From Hysterangium stoloniferum (taxonomy: Eukaryota > Basidiomycota > Agaricomycetes > Hysterangiales > Hysterangiaceae), in contig WHVD01000090.1 in NCBI GenBank assembly GCA_015178975.1, positions 1 to 64,000 on the forward strand: a stretch of 64,000 nt of DNA, written 5' to 3'. Made by a program: the position numbers and the translations under genes. This document shows positions 32,690 to 44,637 of this stretch, piece by piece. The notes under the pieces were generated by a model. The model saw only the letters and a program-made list of their open reading frames with translations, was not told the origin of the DNA and made no database searches. The first letter of the stretch is position 1. Every line of letters begins with the position of its first letter.

Positions 32690-33171
32690 TTTTTGTGCTG
32701 GTTCGCTCCAGAGCCTCGCCATGCCATGCAGACCCCGACCAAGATGCCAATGGGTTCTTGGATAATGGCATGGACGTAGACACAAAATTTGCACCTCGTT
32801 CCGCGATCCAGAAGCAGGGAAGCGCAGGTCCACCATCTTCAAACGACAAAGTCTCGTCAAAACCTCTGAAAAATCTCCTAGTAGCCAAGAGGCTGAGGTG
32901 GAATTACTTATTAACCTCGATAATAATTCAAGTGCCGTATCCGACGAGACAAATCCCCGCCAGCAGCCTCTGCACAACCGCCCCCATCTAAAAGCGCGTG
33001 CAATTATTATCATCGCTGGTATCAAGGCTAACGCCGAGATTCAGGCTGCAAGGCAGGCGCAACAGGAACGCAATTGTCACTGTTGGGTTTAACGGATGAT
33101 GGTAGTGACCTTTCTGACGTGCCAAAGATGGATAGTCTTGAGTCGGATGAGTCGGGTTGGAACTTGAGTTG
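32690..33171 (+). pseudogene. Unknown host gene fragment with a GMDVDTKF motif
   Basis: Contains RASPCHADPDQDANGFLDNG, GMDVDTKFAPRSAIQKQGS and, at the end, an acidic tail (LTDDGSDLSDVPKMDSLESD, ESGWNLS). These lie in different frames, so the gene is spliced or broken. A homologous segment (RYANVFLDDGMDVDTEF) occurs at 60345-60470 on the minus strand. Function unknown. Confidence 0.4.
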
Positions 33172-33255
33172 AATACCATTGTGAAAAGGTTAGACGCTAG
33201 GTGGGTTTTTCTGTTCATCTTTAATAAACAGAAAGCGTGCCGATATAACTAACAT

Positions 33256-33897
33256 GTGCTATACAGACGGTCATCTCTCGCATCGGCCCACACCAGCACA
33301 TCCATTGAGGTAAATACAAGACGGTTCACGCGCCATTTCCCCAACCGAGATGTGAAAGTGACATTATTCTTAGACACGCTCCTCAAAGGCAATCGCCGTG
33401 AAGAAGCCCGCAAGGCCCGTGTCGAAGGAAAACGCGATACCAAGGCGTGGGCGTCAGGCTCGGATGAGTCGGATATTTCGATTCTGCGGAGAGGAAGCGT
33501 GGAGATGATAGAATGCATGCTCGGAGAAGCTTCTTGAACACGCCTGGAGATGGGAGCGAGGAGCCGTTAATGGGTGACGAAGCCAGGGAGGCGCTGTTGG
33601 GCAAGGAGGATGCTGGGGCTTTGGGATGATCTTGGAGGAGGACAGGAGCAAGGAGGATATCGTTCAGGTGGTGATGGAGAATGGCTTTATGTTTTGGAGT
33701 ACGGTTGAGAGCGAGATGGTATGTTGTATTCTTTTTGTTACCTTGATGTTGGGATATGATGATTGTTTTGGTAACAGGTTAATAACGATCTGATTGCATT
33801 CCTCCAAATGAAATCCATCAGGGAAGACAATCCGCTTTTTATGCTGTTGAATAGGTTCTTAGACGATACAGGTATTGTAGATCCTAAAATATCTTTA
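33256..33897 (+). CDS. Unknown spliced host gene or fragment
   Basis: The open frame at 33256-33537 contains a basic/acidic helical stretch (LLKGNRREEARKARVEGKRD) and SGSDESDISILRRGS. A later segment reads EDIVQVVMENGFMFWSTVES, then a GTATGT...GTAACAG intron (about 33720-33778) and NNDLIAFLQMKSIREDNPLF, LLNRFLDDTG. Connections between the parts are uncertain. No family is recognised. The dispersed repeat follows directly. Confidence 0.35.
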
Positions 33898-34035
33898 TAA
33901 AGCTCGAGGTAGATTATCAGAAAGCATCTGCTCTAATTGACTGCGAAGTTGTCTTGAGCATCCCACCATCAACTCGGCTGTTGAATAGCTCTGCGTGTCA
34001 GGTATACTACTTACCTTGTTTCATAACATGCAAAG
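33869..34035 (+). repeat. Dispersed ~165-bp repeat, copy 2
   Basis: Same orientation as 26043-26205; see the landmarks given there. It also lies next to the 3' end of an unknown gene. Confidence 0.7.
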
Positions 34036-34624
34036 GCTGACGTCTATGCAGCTTTATCTGCCTTGGAGTCTGGGACTGTGATAAAGGCTTGGGAACTGGG
34101 GAACAGAAATCAGATGATGATTTTGATGATAGGAAAGGCCTGGGACAGGACTCACCAACAGTAAAGCCATTCCATCTCACAGAACTTGACAAAAGCCTTT
34201 CCATGGAGACACCACTGTGAATTTGTCAATGTAAATCCCTAATCCCAGAATGGGGGGCACTGACAAAGTTCCTGCAAAGGGAAGGCAATCATGGACACAC
34301 TATGCTGGACACCCCTCAATGTACCAAACCAAGAATGGATATGTTCCCATTTGACCTGAGATGGCAACAGGGGGGCAGTATAGGGGGTATAGGAGAAGGC
34401 ATGTATGGGAATATTACTTATGGCCAGCAAGAGTATGCAAATGTCTACATCACCAGTCTTGCTGATGAAACAGTTGAGAGCTGGGTCCAGTGTGTGAGTG
34501 TGTAGGTATGAGTGTGTGGAAGTATGGGTGTGGTGTGTGGATGTGGGCAGCATGCCACACCCATACTCTGCACACTCTACCATCACCACTTCTAGTGTGA
34601 TGCAACCCACCCAAGACTCTATCA
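34036..34624. other. No gene; GT-rich microsatellite
   Basis: 34490-34560 is a GTGTGTGAG/GTGTGG-rich simple repeat. Frames on either strand have no family signature. Confidence 0.5.
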
Positions 34625-34728
34625 TTACTCCTTCCAATATCAAAATGGAACTTGTTTGCCTTGTGTCAATTGGTGTGGACAGATTGACATGAGGTGAACA
34701 AGTTCCATTTTGATATTGGAAGGAGTAA
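34625..34728. repeat. Perfect 32-bp inverted repeat (fold-back)
   Basis: Arms at 34625-34656 and 34697-34728 are exact reverse complements (TTACTCCTTCCAATATCAAA onward) around a 40-nt loop, with weaker pairing continuing outward by ~15 bp (CTCTATCAT against ATAGAATCTT). It may be a fold-back mobile element or a hairpin RNA source. Confidence 0.85.
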
Positions 34729-35282
34729 CAATAGAATCTTAGGGATCAAGTGTATGAGTGCACAAGTGTGTCCTTCCAATGACAAGAAGATGGTATAAGG
34801 TCGACAGTTGAATATGAAACAGAGCAAAAGACTGATCTCCAAGCTTGTGGACATATTTGGATGAAGGGCTGTGTCACCTCATAACAAAGCTTTCACACCG
34901 TCTCAACTTTCAACATCATCTATTCTTAGGCTCCCTATGGTTAAAGTTTCGCACTGAAATAGTTGAAGCTTTGCCTTTCTGACCTTCGCAACTTATGGGT
35001 TCAGTGCACACTGTTCAACAAGATGTGGCTAATGGTTCGGTTCAGTTTGGATTCAGCCTGCAACATTTTTCAACAAGGCATTCACAGGTTCAAGTTCAGA
35101 AATTCAGCAGATCTACAATTTCACCTCCTCCCAGTGCTCTTAGCACCCTCAATGCCTACAAAATGTGCTCATCACTTGCAGTCAAATTTGCAAGTCATGT
35201 CAATGTGCTCGTCACTCATGGTTGAATCCACCAGCACCCTTCCCACACATGTTGACACACTTGTAGCCCTCTGGTTACACAA

Positions 35283-35578
35283 CACCACTTGCTTGCCAGA
35301 CTGTTGACCCTTGTTATTGTCCTTGTTGTTGTTGTTGTTTGAAGACTTTTTATCGTTCTTCTTGGATTGTGTGGAGTTCTGGTTGCTGGTTGATGAATTG
35401 TTATTGTTGTTTTTATTGGCCATGGACTTGTTTACTTTGTCCACAGAGGTCTTGCAGGCAACTTCCACACGATGTTCCCAATAATGTGCATCTGCAATTT
35501 GAGCCTTGAGGTGCATAAGGGACAGGGTTTTTGGCTTGCCATCTTCTCCTTTTGAGACTTTGCCTTTAAGGTGGGATG
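35283..35578 (-). mobile_element. Gypsy remnant C, gag C-terminal piece
   Basis: Minus-strand gag fragment with VSKGEDGKPKTLSLMHLKAQ and an Asn-rich tail. It is the continuation of the gag piece at 48201-48900: element B inserted between them, duplicating GGATG. CpG-poor and broken, therefore older than element B. Confidence 0.85.
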
Positions 35579-37203
35579 TGTTACAACCGGACAAATCCCG
35601 CCGGACTCCAGGCACTAACCTGTACGCCCCCATGCACTACAAGCACCAATTGTCTGTTTATAGGATTTCCCACCCGGACTCCATCACGACAAGTCTCGTT
35701 ACATTCGACTCATTATGACACATATCAGTCACCGGACTTCCCCCGGACTCCGTCTCTGTCTATGTCCATCTTTGTCCCATGCATCAGTCACCGGATCCCA
35801 CTCAGAATCCCGTCACTCTAATCGAGCCCCATTCCCGTTTTAGTCAAATGACCTGTCACAATTAGGACTCCGCTCCCACTCTGTTTCCCGTTATGGGTTA
35901 TGCTTTGTCACGATTTGGACTCCGCTCTGTTCCGTTCCATTCCTAACACCAAACTTGGTGTTTACTATTCCCGTTTATGTTTTGTTAGTTTCGTTTTCAT
36001 CATTACCGGATTAGTATGTCTGTTAGGATACACACACAGGGCGGGTTTCTGGAGAAACCCGCGGAATATCCGGTAGGACTTGGCTTCAGCTTATAGGCTG
36101 CGCCCTCGCTAGATCGTGTTGTCCAATTTCAGACAGGCGGACGGGAATCCCGGGGAGTCTGGGTGGGGGTTCGTGGGTCGTGAGTCGTAGGTCGTGAGTC
36201 GAGAGTCGTGAATCGAGATAGTCGAGAGAGACAGATGCGCCGGAGCCCGTGGGCTCCGACTAGTGCGAGCGGTCTGATAAGAGTAGGGTTTTAGAGAGGA
36301 AAATGTATTAGATTACTGGGGGGAATCTAAGCTAATTTTCTGACTGGATTGTATGTACAACATCTGCCAGTTTATATAGACCGTGGAATGCATGACATAC
36401 CGAATCCAGTAATAATGAGACGAAACGAGCAAAACATAAAACGGGAATAGTAAACACCAAATTGGTGTTAGGAACGGGACAGAACGGAGCGGAGTCCGAA
36501 TCGTGACAAAGCATACCCCATAACGGGAAATGGAGCGGGAGCGGAGTCCTAAATCGTGACAGGTCATTTGACTAAAACTGGAACGGGGCTCGATTAGAGC
36601 GGTGACGGGATTCTAAGCGGGTTCCGGTGACTGATGCGTGGGACGAAGACGGACATAGACAGAGACGGGGTCCGGGGGAAGTCCGGTGACTGATATGTGT
36701 CTTAATGAGGTCGAACGTAACAAGTCTTGACGTAACGGAGTCCGGGCGGGAAATCCTATAAACAGACGATTGGTGCTTGTAGCGCGTGGGGGCGTACAAG
36801 TTAGTGCCCGGAGTCCGGCGGGATTTGTCCGGTCGTAACAATGTCATTCACTCCATGGTCTATATAAACTGGCAGATGTTGTACATACAATCCAGTCAGA
36901 AAATTAGCTTAGATTCCCCCCAGTAATCTAATATATTTTCCTCTATAAAACCTTACTCTAATCACACCGCTCGCACTAGTCGGAGCCCATGGGCTCTGGC
37001 ACATCTATCTCTCACGACTATCACGACTCACGACTCACGACCTCACGACCCACAACCCTGCCTGGACTCCCCGGGATTCCCGTTCACCTGTTCAAAATTG
37101 GACAACACGATCTAGCGAGGGCGCAGCCTATAAGCTGAAGCCAAGTCCTACTGGATATCCCGCAGGTTTCTCACGAGACCCGCCCTGTGTGTGTATCCTA
37201 ACA
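35579..37203 (+). repeat. 5' LTR of element B, split by a younger solo LTR
   Basis: LTR halves at 35579-36020 and 36846-37203, together ~800 bp, separated by a solo LTR of the same family in the opposite orientation plus its duplicated ATGTC. Confidence 0.92.
36021..36840 (-). mobile_element. Solo gypsy LTR nested in the 5' LTR of element B
   Basis: TGTTAGGATA to CGTAACA, flanked by ATGTC at 36016-36020 and 36841-36845. Nearly identical to the solo LTRs at 3037 and 7133 and clearly more CpG-rich than its host LTR. Confidence 0.95.
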
Positions 37204-37239
37204 GTATTTTCTGACTGATACTCGCAGATTGTTTTCATT

Positions 37240-38427
37240 ATGCCACCAAGAAGAAATACACGCGCACAGGCATCATTACCTGGACCGTCGACTCTTCATT
37301 CCCTGTTAACTCTGTATACCAGCCAGACACTCTTGAACCAACCGGAACCCATGGAAGAAGCCAGTATCGAAGAAGTCCCGGAAAACCAGGACAACCTCGA
37401 GCACGAGGACGAATCCATGGCACCCGACAAGGGAAAAAGTGTCGAAAATCCTCCACCTAATCAGCGACCGCACTTGGGTGACCTGACTTCTGAGTTTTTA
37501 GCAGGCACTATAGATAAATTTATGACACACCTGCTTGAAGAACGAAAGAAAAAGGAACAAGAACCTCCACGGTCAAAAGTCAATGCTCCAGAACCCTTCA
37601 CGGGTTCCAACCCAAACAAGCTCTCTACTTTCCTCATGCAATGTCGCTTCAATTTCTGTGATCGTGCCGCTGCATCCTCCATGGACTCCCAAAAAGTCAA
37701 TTACGCACTTTCATATTTGTCGGGATCCGCGTTGAAATGGTTTGAACCGGCTTTTAGTGGGATTTCCGAGGAAGAGCCACTTTGGCTCGAAGATTGGGAT
37801 GCTTTTGTTGAGGAGCTTGAAACCAACTTTGGCCCATATGACCCGACAGGAGAAGCCGAGAACAGCCTCACAAATCTTCGTATGAAGGACACACAGTGCA
37901 TCACGGACTACATCGTCCAATTCAATAATCTTGCAGCTCGTTGTCAGTGGGGCGATCCCGCTCTCCGCCACCAATTCTACGCTGGTCTGCCATCCCACCT
38001 TAAAGACAAAGTCTCAAAAGGAGAAGATGGCAAGCCAAAAACCCTGTCCCGTATGCACCTCAAGGCTCAAAACGCGGATGCACGTTATTGGGAACGTTGC
38101 ACGGAAGTTGCCCGTGAGACCTCCGCGGACAAAGTAAACAAGTCCACGGCCAATAAAAACAACAACAACTCGTCAACCAGCAACTCCACTCAATCTGACA
38201 AGAAGAACGATAAGAAGTCTTCAAACAACAACAACAACAAGGACAAGGACAATAACACGGGTCAACAGTCCAGCAAGCAAGCTGGAAAACCCGACCTCTC
38301 AGGCAAACTCGGACCTGATGGCAAATTAACCCCACAAGAAAGACAATATTGTAAGGGACGAACAGCCAAGGCCTCCACGGAAACCCCGTCAAAGGACAAA
38401 CCGGCATCTGACTCAAAAAAAGAGTAA
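37240..38427 (+). CDS. Gag of element B
   Basis: Open frame of 395 residues starting MPPRRNTRAQASLPGPST. The capsid-like part (about residues 115-260) has PEPFTGSNPNKLSTFL, SYLSGSALKWFEPAF and DPTGEAENSLTNLRM, typical of chromovirus gag; an Asn/Ser-rich linker follows. The frame itself is open, but the element as a whole is broken. Homologous pieces occur at 48201-48900 and 54100-55200 (minus). Confidence 0.88.
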   Translation: MPPRRNTRAQASLPGPSTLHSLLTLYTSQTLLNQPEPMEEASIEEVPENQDNLEHEDESMAPDKGKSVENPPPNQRPHLGDLTSEFLAGTIDKFMTHLLEERKKKEQEPPRSKVNAPEPFTGSNPNKLSTFLMQCRFNFCDRAAASSMDSQKVNYALSYLSGSALKWFEPAFSGISEEEPLWLEDWDAFVEELETNFGPYDPTGEAENSLTNLRMKDTQCITDYIVQFNNLAARCQWGDPALRHQFYAGLPSHLKDKVSKGEDGKPKTLSRMHLKAQNADARYWERCTEVARETSADKVNKSTANKNNNNSSTSNSTQSDKKNDKKSSNNNNNKDKDNNTGQQSSKQAGKPDLSGKLGPDGKLTPQERQYCKGRTAKASTETPSKDKPASDSKKE

Positions 38428-38499
38428 GCAACCCTGCGGACTCCACGCGGGTTGGGGGTTGCGTTGCCTCTCCGTGCATTCAAGAGTTTACTCGCCTTA

Positions 38500-40515
38500 A
38501 CGCATCCACTCTCTCACATTCTGATTCATTTTTCGTTAAACTTATGTCTAATATGATCCTGAAATTCGTTTTTTCAGCTCTCATAGATTCCGGTTCGACT
38601 CATTGTTTTTTTGATACAAAATTCACGCAAAAAAATTCTTTGTCAACCTATTCGATAAATCCCGTCGGCCTCCACCTCTTTGATGGCACAAGTAATTCGG
38701 TTGTTACCCAAGCTTGTGATTTATCCATCTCGTTCCCATGTGGAACATCTCATTTGGTCACTTTCTATGTGACCCAGTTAGACTCAAGTTGCTTGGTGGT
38801 CCTAGGACATAACTGGCTTACCCGCTACAATCCGTTGATTGACTGGATAGCTAACAGTATAACATTCCGGACTCCCGCGGTGACCGAGGAAACTGTGCCT
38901 GTCTCGGCCTCCACGGCACCCATGGCCTTCCCAGCACCTGCAGTCTCGAGGACTCCTGTGATCCCTACGGCACCTACAGCTTCCTTGGAACCCACGGCAC
39001 CTCTGTCCATTTCTCTGATTAATGCTGCAGCTTTTATTAGGGCTTCAAAAATGGATGGTTCCCAGGAATTCACCATCAACTTAAAAATTGATGAAGCAAC
39101 TGGACGTTTTTCAACCCCGGTATCTGAATCTGAGCAAGCCGCTGACCTAGAAGGCATCCCAGAGAAATACCATGACTTTGCGGATATTTTTAGCAAGTGG
39201 AAAGCTGACCGGCTTCCACCTCACAGAGAATATGACTTAAAAATCAATCTTGAAGACGGCACCCAGCCACCCCTAGGACATATTTACCTGCTTTTGTCCA
39301 CGGAACTATCTGCAATCCGTGATTTCCTGGATGAACATTTGTCCATAGGTTTTATTCAACCCTCAAAATCTCCTTTTGGAGCACCTGTTCTGTTTGTCAG
39401 AAAAAAGGATGGATCCCTTTGACTATGTGTTGATTTTAGAGGACTCAATGCTGTCACCAAAAAGGATAAATATCCACTCCCACTTATATCTGATCTGCTC
39501 GATGCTCTGCGGAATGCCTGGATTTACACCAAAATAGATCTCAAACATGCCTATCATTTGGTCTGGATCGCCACCGGCGACGAATGGAAAACCACTTTTA
39601 GAACCCGCTATGGGGCCTTTGAATGGTTGGTGATGCCCTTTGGACTCACCAATTCTCCTTCTGTTTTTCAGTGTTTTATCAATGACATTTTCTCCAACAT
39701 GCTTGATGTATGCATCATTGTTTACTTGGACGATATTCTTATCTACTCCAAGAATCCCGTGGAACACGACAGACAAGTCCGTGAAGTTCTCCTGAGACTC
39801 AGAAAACATGGTTTATTCGTGAATGGTAAAAAATGTACTTTTGACACGTACTCCGTGGAATACCTGGGTTTCATAATGGGACCCGATAGACTCCACATGG
39901 ACGAAACTAAAGTGCAAGTCATCAAAGATTGGCCCGAACCTCAAAAAGTTAAAGATATACAATCCTTCCTTGGCTTTGCCAATTTTTACAGACGGTTTAT
40001 CTGCAGATATTCCAACATCACGGTACCCCTTACCCATCTCACGTGTAAGGGTACTCCATGGAATTTCAACGCTAAGTGTCAAAAAGCTTTCAATCTTTTA
40101 AAAAATTCTTTTTCTACAGCTCCTATTCTGTCACATTGGAAACCGGACTTCCCACTCATTGTTGAAATGGACGCCTCAGACTATGCACTTGGAGCCATTC
40201 TGTCTATCCAGGACTCCGACGGAGAAGTCCATCCCATGGCTTTTCTGTCCTGGACTTTTACCAGAGCAGAGCTCAACTACGATGTTCATGATAAAGAGCT
40301 TCTGGCAATCTTTTCAGCTTTCAAAGCATGGCAACACTATTTGGAAGGCTCAGGAACTCCTATTGACGTTGTAACAGATCATAAAAACCTGGAATACTTT
40401 TCTACCACAAAAATTTTGACCCACCGGCAGGCCCGCTGGTCTGAATATCTATCTGCTTTCAACATGATTATTTGTTTTGACCCGGCCGTCTCGGCGGCAA
40501 ACCCGGCGCTTTAAC
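38500..40515 (+). mobile_element. Protease, reverse transcriptase and RNase H region of element B
   Basis: The aspartic protease motif is seen as LIDSGSTHCFFD, reverse transcriptase as [15 protein letters not shown] and YLDDILIYS, and RNase H as IVEMDASDYALGAILS. Broken in a few places; treated as a fossil. Confidence 0.9.
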
Positions 40516-41459
40516 TAGACGATGGGATGTCTACCCTAAAGAGGGGAGTAACGACTATGCAATGGTAAATCCGCACAACCTGAAACCTATTTTCACAAAT
40601 CAACAACTTACTGCATTGGTCCGCGCAACTTTCCTCATCAATCCCATTGTCTGTGGAATTATCATTATGGATATTGAGAAGTTACATCAAGATATTCTAT
40701 CGGCAATTCCACTAGACCCGATAACTAAAGCTCACCTTGACAATCCTGTGGACCCCAATCAACCTTGGTGGTCTCTTGATCAGCATGGTTTCATTAGACT
40801 TGACGATAGGATCTATGTACCAGACTCCGATGGCCTCCACCTCAGGATCCTTCAATACAAACATGATCATCCATTCTCAGGGCATTTCGGGTACAACAAA
40901 ACTCTATCATTAATAAGAAGAGAATATACTTGGCCTGGACTCCGTGGATTCGTTAAGCACTATTGTAAATCTTGCACTACTTGTCCCCACTCGAAATCTC
41001 AGCGACACAAGCCATACGGCCTTTTGAAACAACTCCCGGTACCGGAACACCCGTGGAATTCTATCTCTATGGATTTCATTGAACACCTACCGGACTCCAA
41101 AGGCTTTTCCACCATTCTAGTCATTGTTGACAGATTCTCAAAACACGGTACAGTCGATTAGGTCATAATGCATAAGGTCATAATGCATAAATCTAATAAT
41201 GCATTGGGTTGTATAGGGAATGATGTTGGTACGCAGGGAAAATGAATACATAATGCATAATGCATAATGCATAGGCCAAGGATGGCAATATGCATTACTA
41301 CGGGGAGAGAAATTAAGGTTTCGGAACTGTAATTACCGTGATTGAGGCACAGCTTTCACTGGCTGCTTAGGTTTGAATTAAATAGGCTGTACTATTCATA
41401 CAAATGCCAGTATTGCACTAAGGCTGGGGCGTCAGGCATGTCAGGGTGGCTGAAGAAAA

Positions 41460-42400
41460 TCAATTGTTCATCCTGTTTCCTTCTCTCTTCGTCCTACACT
41501 GATTGAACCTCCTCTCTCTTTCCTCCAGGAGGTGCATGTATGATTTCCTTCTCTCCTCATCCTCCTCTGATTGGCATTCTCTCTTTCTTGCAGTACTCAC
41601 ATGTACCCTTTCTTTCTTTCTCTCTCCATCCTCCTCTCTGTTTCCTCCAGGTTGTTCTCTTTCCACCCTCCACTGATTGGCATCCTCTCTCCGTCCACCA
41701 GCAGGTGTGTGTCCTATTTCCTTCCCTCTTCATCCTACTCTGATTGAACCACCTCTCTCTTTCCTCCAGGAGGTGTGTGTATAATTTCCTTCTCTCCTTG
41801 TCTCCTCTGATTGGCATCCTCTCTTTCCTGCAGCAAGTTTGTGTACCCTTTTTCTCTCTCTCTCTCTCTGTCCTCCTCTCTGTTCCCTCCAGGAGGTGCG
41901 TGTATGATTTCCTTCTCTCCTCATCCTCCTCTTATTGGCATTCCCTCTTTCCTGCAGTGAGTGCATGTACCCTTTCTTTCTCTCTCTCTCCATCCTCCTC
42001 TCTGTTTCCTCCAGGTTGTTCTCTTTCCACCCTCCACTGATTGGCATCCTCTCTCTGTCCACCAGTAGGTGTGTGTCCTATTTCCTTCTCTCTTCATCCT
42101 ACTCTGATTGAACCACCTCTCTCTTTCCTCCAGGAGGTGTGTGTATGATTTCCTTCTCTCCTTGTCTCCTCTGATTGGCATCCTCTCTTTCCTGCAGCGA
42201 GTGTGTGTACCCTTTCTCTCTCTCTCTCTCTGTCCTCCTCTCTGTTTCCTCCAGGTTGTGTGTGTACCCATTCCTTCTCTCTCCATCCTCCTCTGATTGG
42301 CATCCTCTCTCTGTCCACCAGTGAGTGCATGTCCCATTTCCTTTTCTCTTTGTCCTACTCTGATTGAATCCCCTCTCTCTTTCCTCCAGGAGGTGCACCA
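41460..42400. repeat. CT-rich minisatellite in the pogo element
   Basis: Diverged tandem repeats built from CTCTTTCCTCCAGGAGGTG, TCTGATTGGCATCCTCTC and CTTTCCTGCAG modules; one long copy (41665-42060) recurs at 42030-42330. Each module ends in a pyrimidine tract plus CAG, exactly like a splice acceptor, often followed by GT. It lies just upstream of the transposase start. Confidence 0.85.
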
Positions 42401-42433
42401 TTTATCATTCTCCAACTGTGTCTTTGATTCCAA

Positions 42434-44637
42434 ATGCCTAAAACCAAGCCCAAGACTACACGAAAGCCTCGAGAAAAGCCAGCACCTTATGTCAAAAACA
42501 AACAGAAGCAAATTGACAATAGAGATATGCCAAAGACATCTGCAAAACCAGCAATCCACACACAGCATGCAAATCTGACACTTGCTGATTGGCTGACTGT
42601 TCTCAAGTATGTTGATGAACATCCATTGCTTTCACAAGGAGACATTGTCAACCATTTCAAGACCAAGATTGATGGTGCTTTACATTTTTCCCAATCAGCA
42701 CTCTCTCGAGCCATCAGCAAACATCCAACACTTGAAGAACACAGTCAATCTAATCCAACTGCATTATCTTCGAAGTGTGCATGCATTGTCACTCGACCTG
42801 ACATTGAACGTGCATTGGTTCTATGGGTCAATCATATGCTGGAGAAGAATGAGACTGTTAGTGGACCCATGTTACTTGAAAAGCGCAAGTGTTTTGAGAC
42901 TTTATTTGATGTGCCTGATGATCAACAACTCACTGGTAATGGGTGGATCCCTTCCTTTTGTGCAACCTATAAGCTTAAGGAATACCGGCAACATGGGGAG
43001 GCTGGCTCTGTAGATCTTAGTGCTGCAGAGGCTGAACAGAAAAGGCTTCAGAGCTTGATAGAAACATTCAAGCCCTGTGACCAGTGGAATTTTGATGAGA
43101 CAAGTCTATTTCCAAATTGAGTAATTCTTGTTTGTTGAATGAGAGATTATCACATGCATTTCCAGGTGTCCTCCTGATTGTGGCCTGTCAGACAGACATA
43201 TGAGTGGAAAGAAAAAAGACAAATTTCGAATTACCCTGGGATTTGCTTGCAATGCAGATGGCAGTGAGAAAATACCACCAATTTACATTGGAAGGTCAAA
43301 GCAACCCTGCTGCTTTGGAAAGAAATCACCTCAAGATCATGGCTTTAATTATTGGAACAGCAAAAAGGCATGGATGACATCTGAAATATTTCAAGAGTAA
43401 GCCCTCCTTCCATATTTACTCAGAGCTAGCACTTAATTAATGCTACAGATGGATTAAGAAGTTTGACCTGAAGATGTGAGCTGAAGGATGGCACATCTTG
43501 CTTGTCATTGATAATTTTTCAGGTCATTACATTGAATATCAGCCAAAAAACATACACATTGAATATTTCAAGCCAAATCTCACCTCCTTTGTGCAGCCAC
43601 TTGATGCAGGAATAATCCGCTGCTTTAAAGCACATTACTGTGGCCTTTTCTGTCGTTGTGCAATTGACCTTGATGAGGCAAATGAACCAGACATCTATAA
43701 AATTGACCTCCTTGAAGGAATGCAAATGGCTGATGCAGCCTGGGAGGCAGTAGCCACTGAGACCATTCAGCATTGTTGGAACCACACTAAAATTCAAAGG
43801 TTTACTCTTTTTACTCTCTTCATACAGCTACTAATTATTATTTTTGCATTTATGTATAACAGACAGCTATTGTCAACATCTGCTAAAGACAGCTCTGAGA
43901 AGACTACTCCACAGGTGGCTTCTGATCCTGGTGCATGGGATATCTTGCAAAGATTTTCAAGCAGTGACATGACACTTCCACAAGCAGAGATGGCACTGAT
44001 TCAGCATCTTAGTGATCAGTACAAGGATGCTGACTGGCGTCCAGCTCTTAAAGCTGTAATGGAAGCTGAGGGTGATGTTTCAAAGGCACAGGAAGCCATT
44101 CAGGCATTGTCTGCTGCCTGTGGAAGGTCCAAGCTCACCATCAAACTCCCAGCATTCCGTCCTTCCCAGCTTGTAACAGCTGAAGAAAATCTTGGGAGCT
44201 TTATTAAAATTCTTCATCAAAAGAACCGTATCTTTGGTCAATTACCAACTGTCGAAGAACTAATCAACCCTGTTGAAGAGGGAAAAAATAATGGAGATGA
44301 ATCTCCCTATGCATTTCCTGGTGGAGATAAGGATATTGTGCAACAGGTGGTACATGAACAGCAAGTGGAGAAGGGGGAAATCATGGAAATTGATGAATCT
44401 GACAATGATGATTCAGACCCAACTGACAATCTCAGTCGACATGATACAATCAAATTGGTAAAACAACTGGAACAATTGGTAATCAAGTATGGGGCAAATC
44501 CATCTGACAATCTTGAGTTGAATCATCTGCTGTGCAAATTTCGTGCCCATTTGGTCCATGAAGACTCTATTAACTCAAAACAAACTACTCTTGACACCTT
44601 TTTCAGGCACACTACGGTAAGAGCCCATACTACATAG
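42434..44637 (+). CDS. Pogo-type transposase (one in-frame stop)
   Basis: N-terminal basic region, then a first helix-turn-helix (LADWLTVLKYVDEHPLLSQG...SQSALSRAISKH), then a CENP-B/Tc5-type DNA-binding domain (RPDIERALVLWVNHMLEKNE, GNGWIPSFCATYKLKEYRQ). The DDE_1 catalytic core shows Asp in FDETSLF, in LLVIDNFSGH and in QPLDAGIIRCFKAHY. Introns: about 43110-43164 (donor unclear, acceptor TTTCCAG), about 43397-43448 (GTAAGC...CTACAG) and 43800-43862 (63 nt, frame-neutral). A TGA at 43477-43479 interrupts between FDLKM and AEGWH; otherwise the protein looks whole, with a C-terminal acidic tail (MEIDESDNDDSDPTDN). The element is therefore probably recent but inactive, unless the stop is bypassed. 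Confidence 0.88.

Noticed and set aside
41460-42622. Charged minus-strand frames (REREGNRTHT-like) over the CT-rich repeat
   Set aside because: They are translations of a low-complexity minisatellite and change with each repeat unit.
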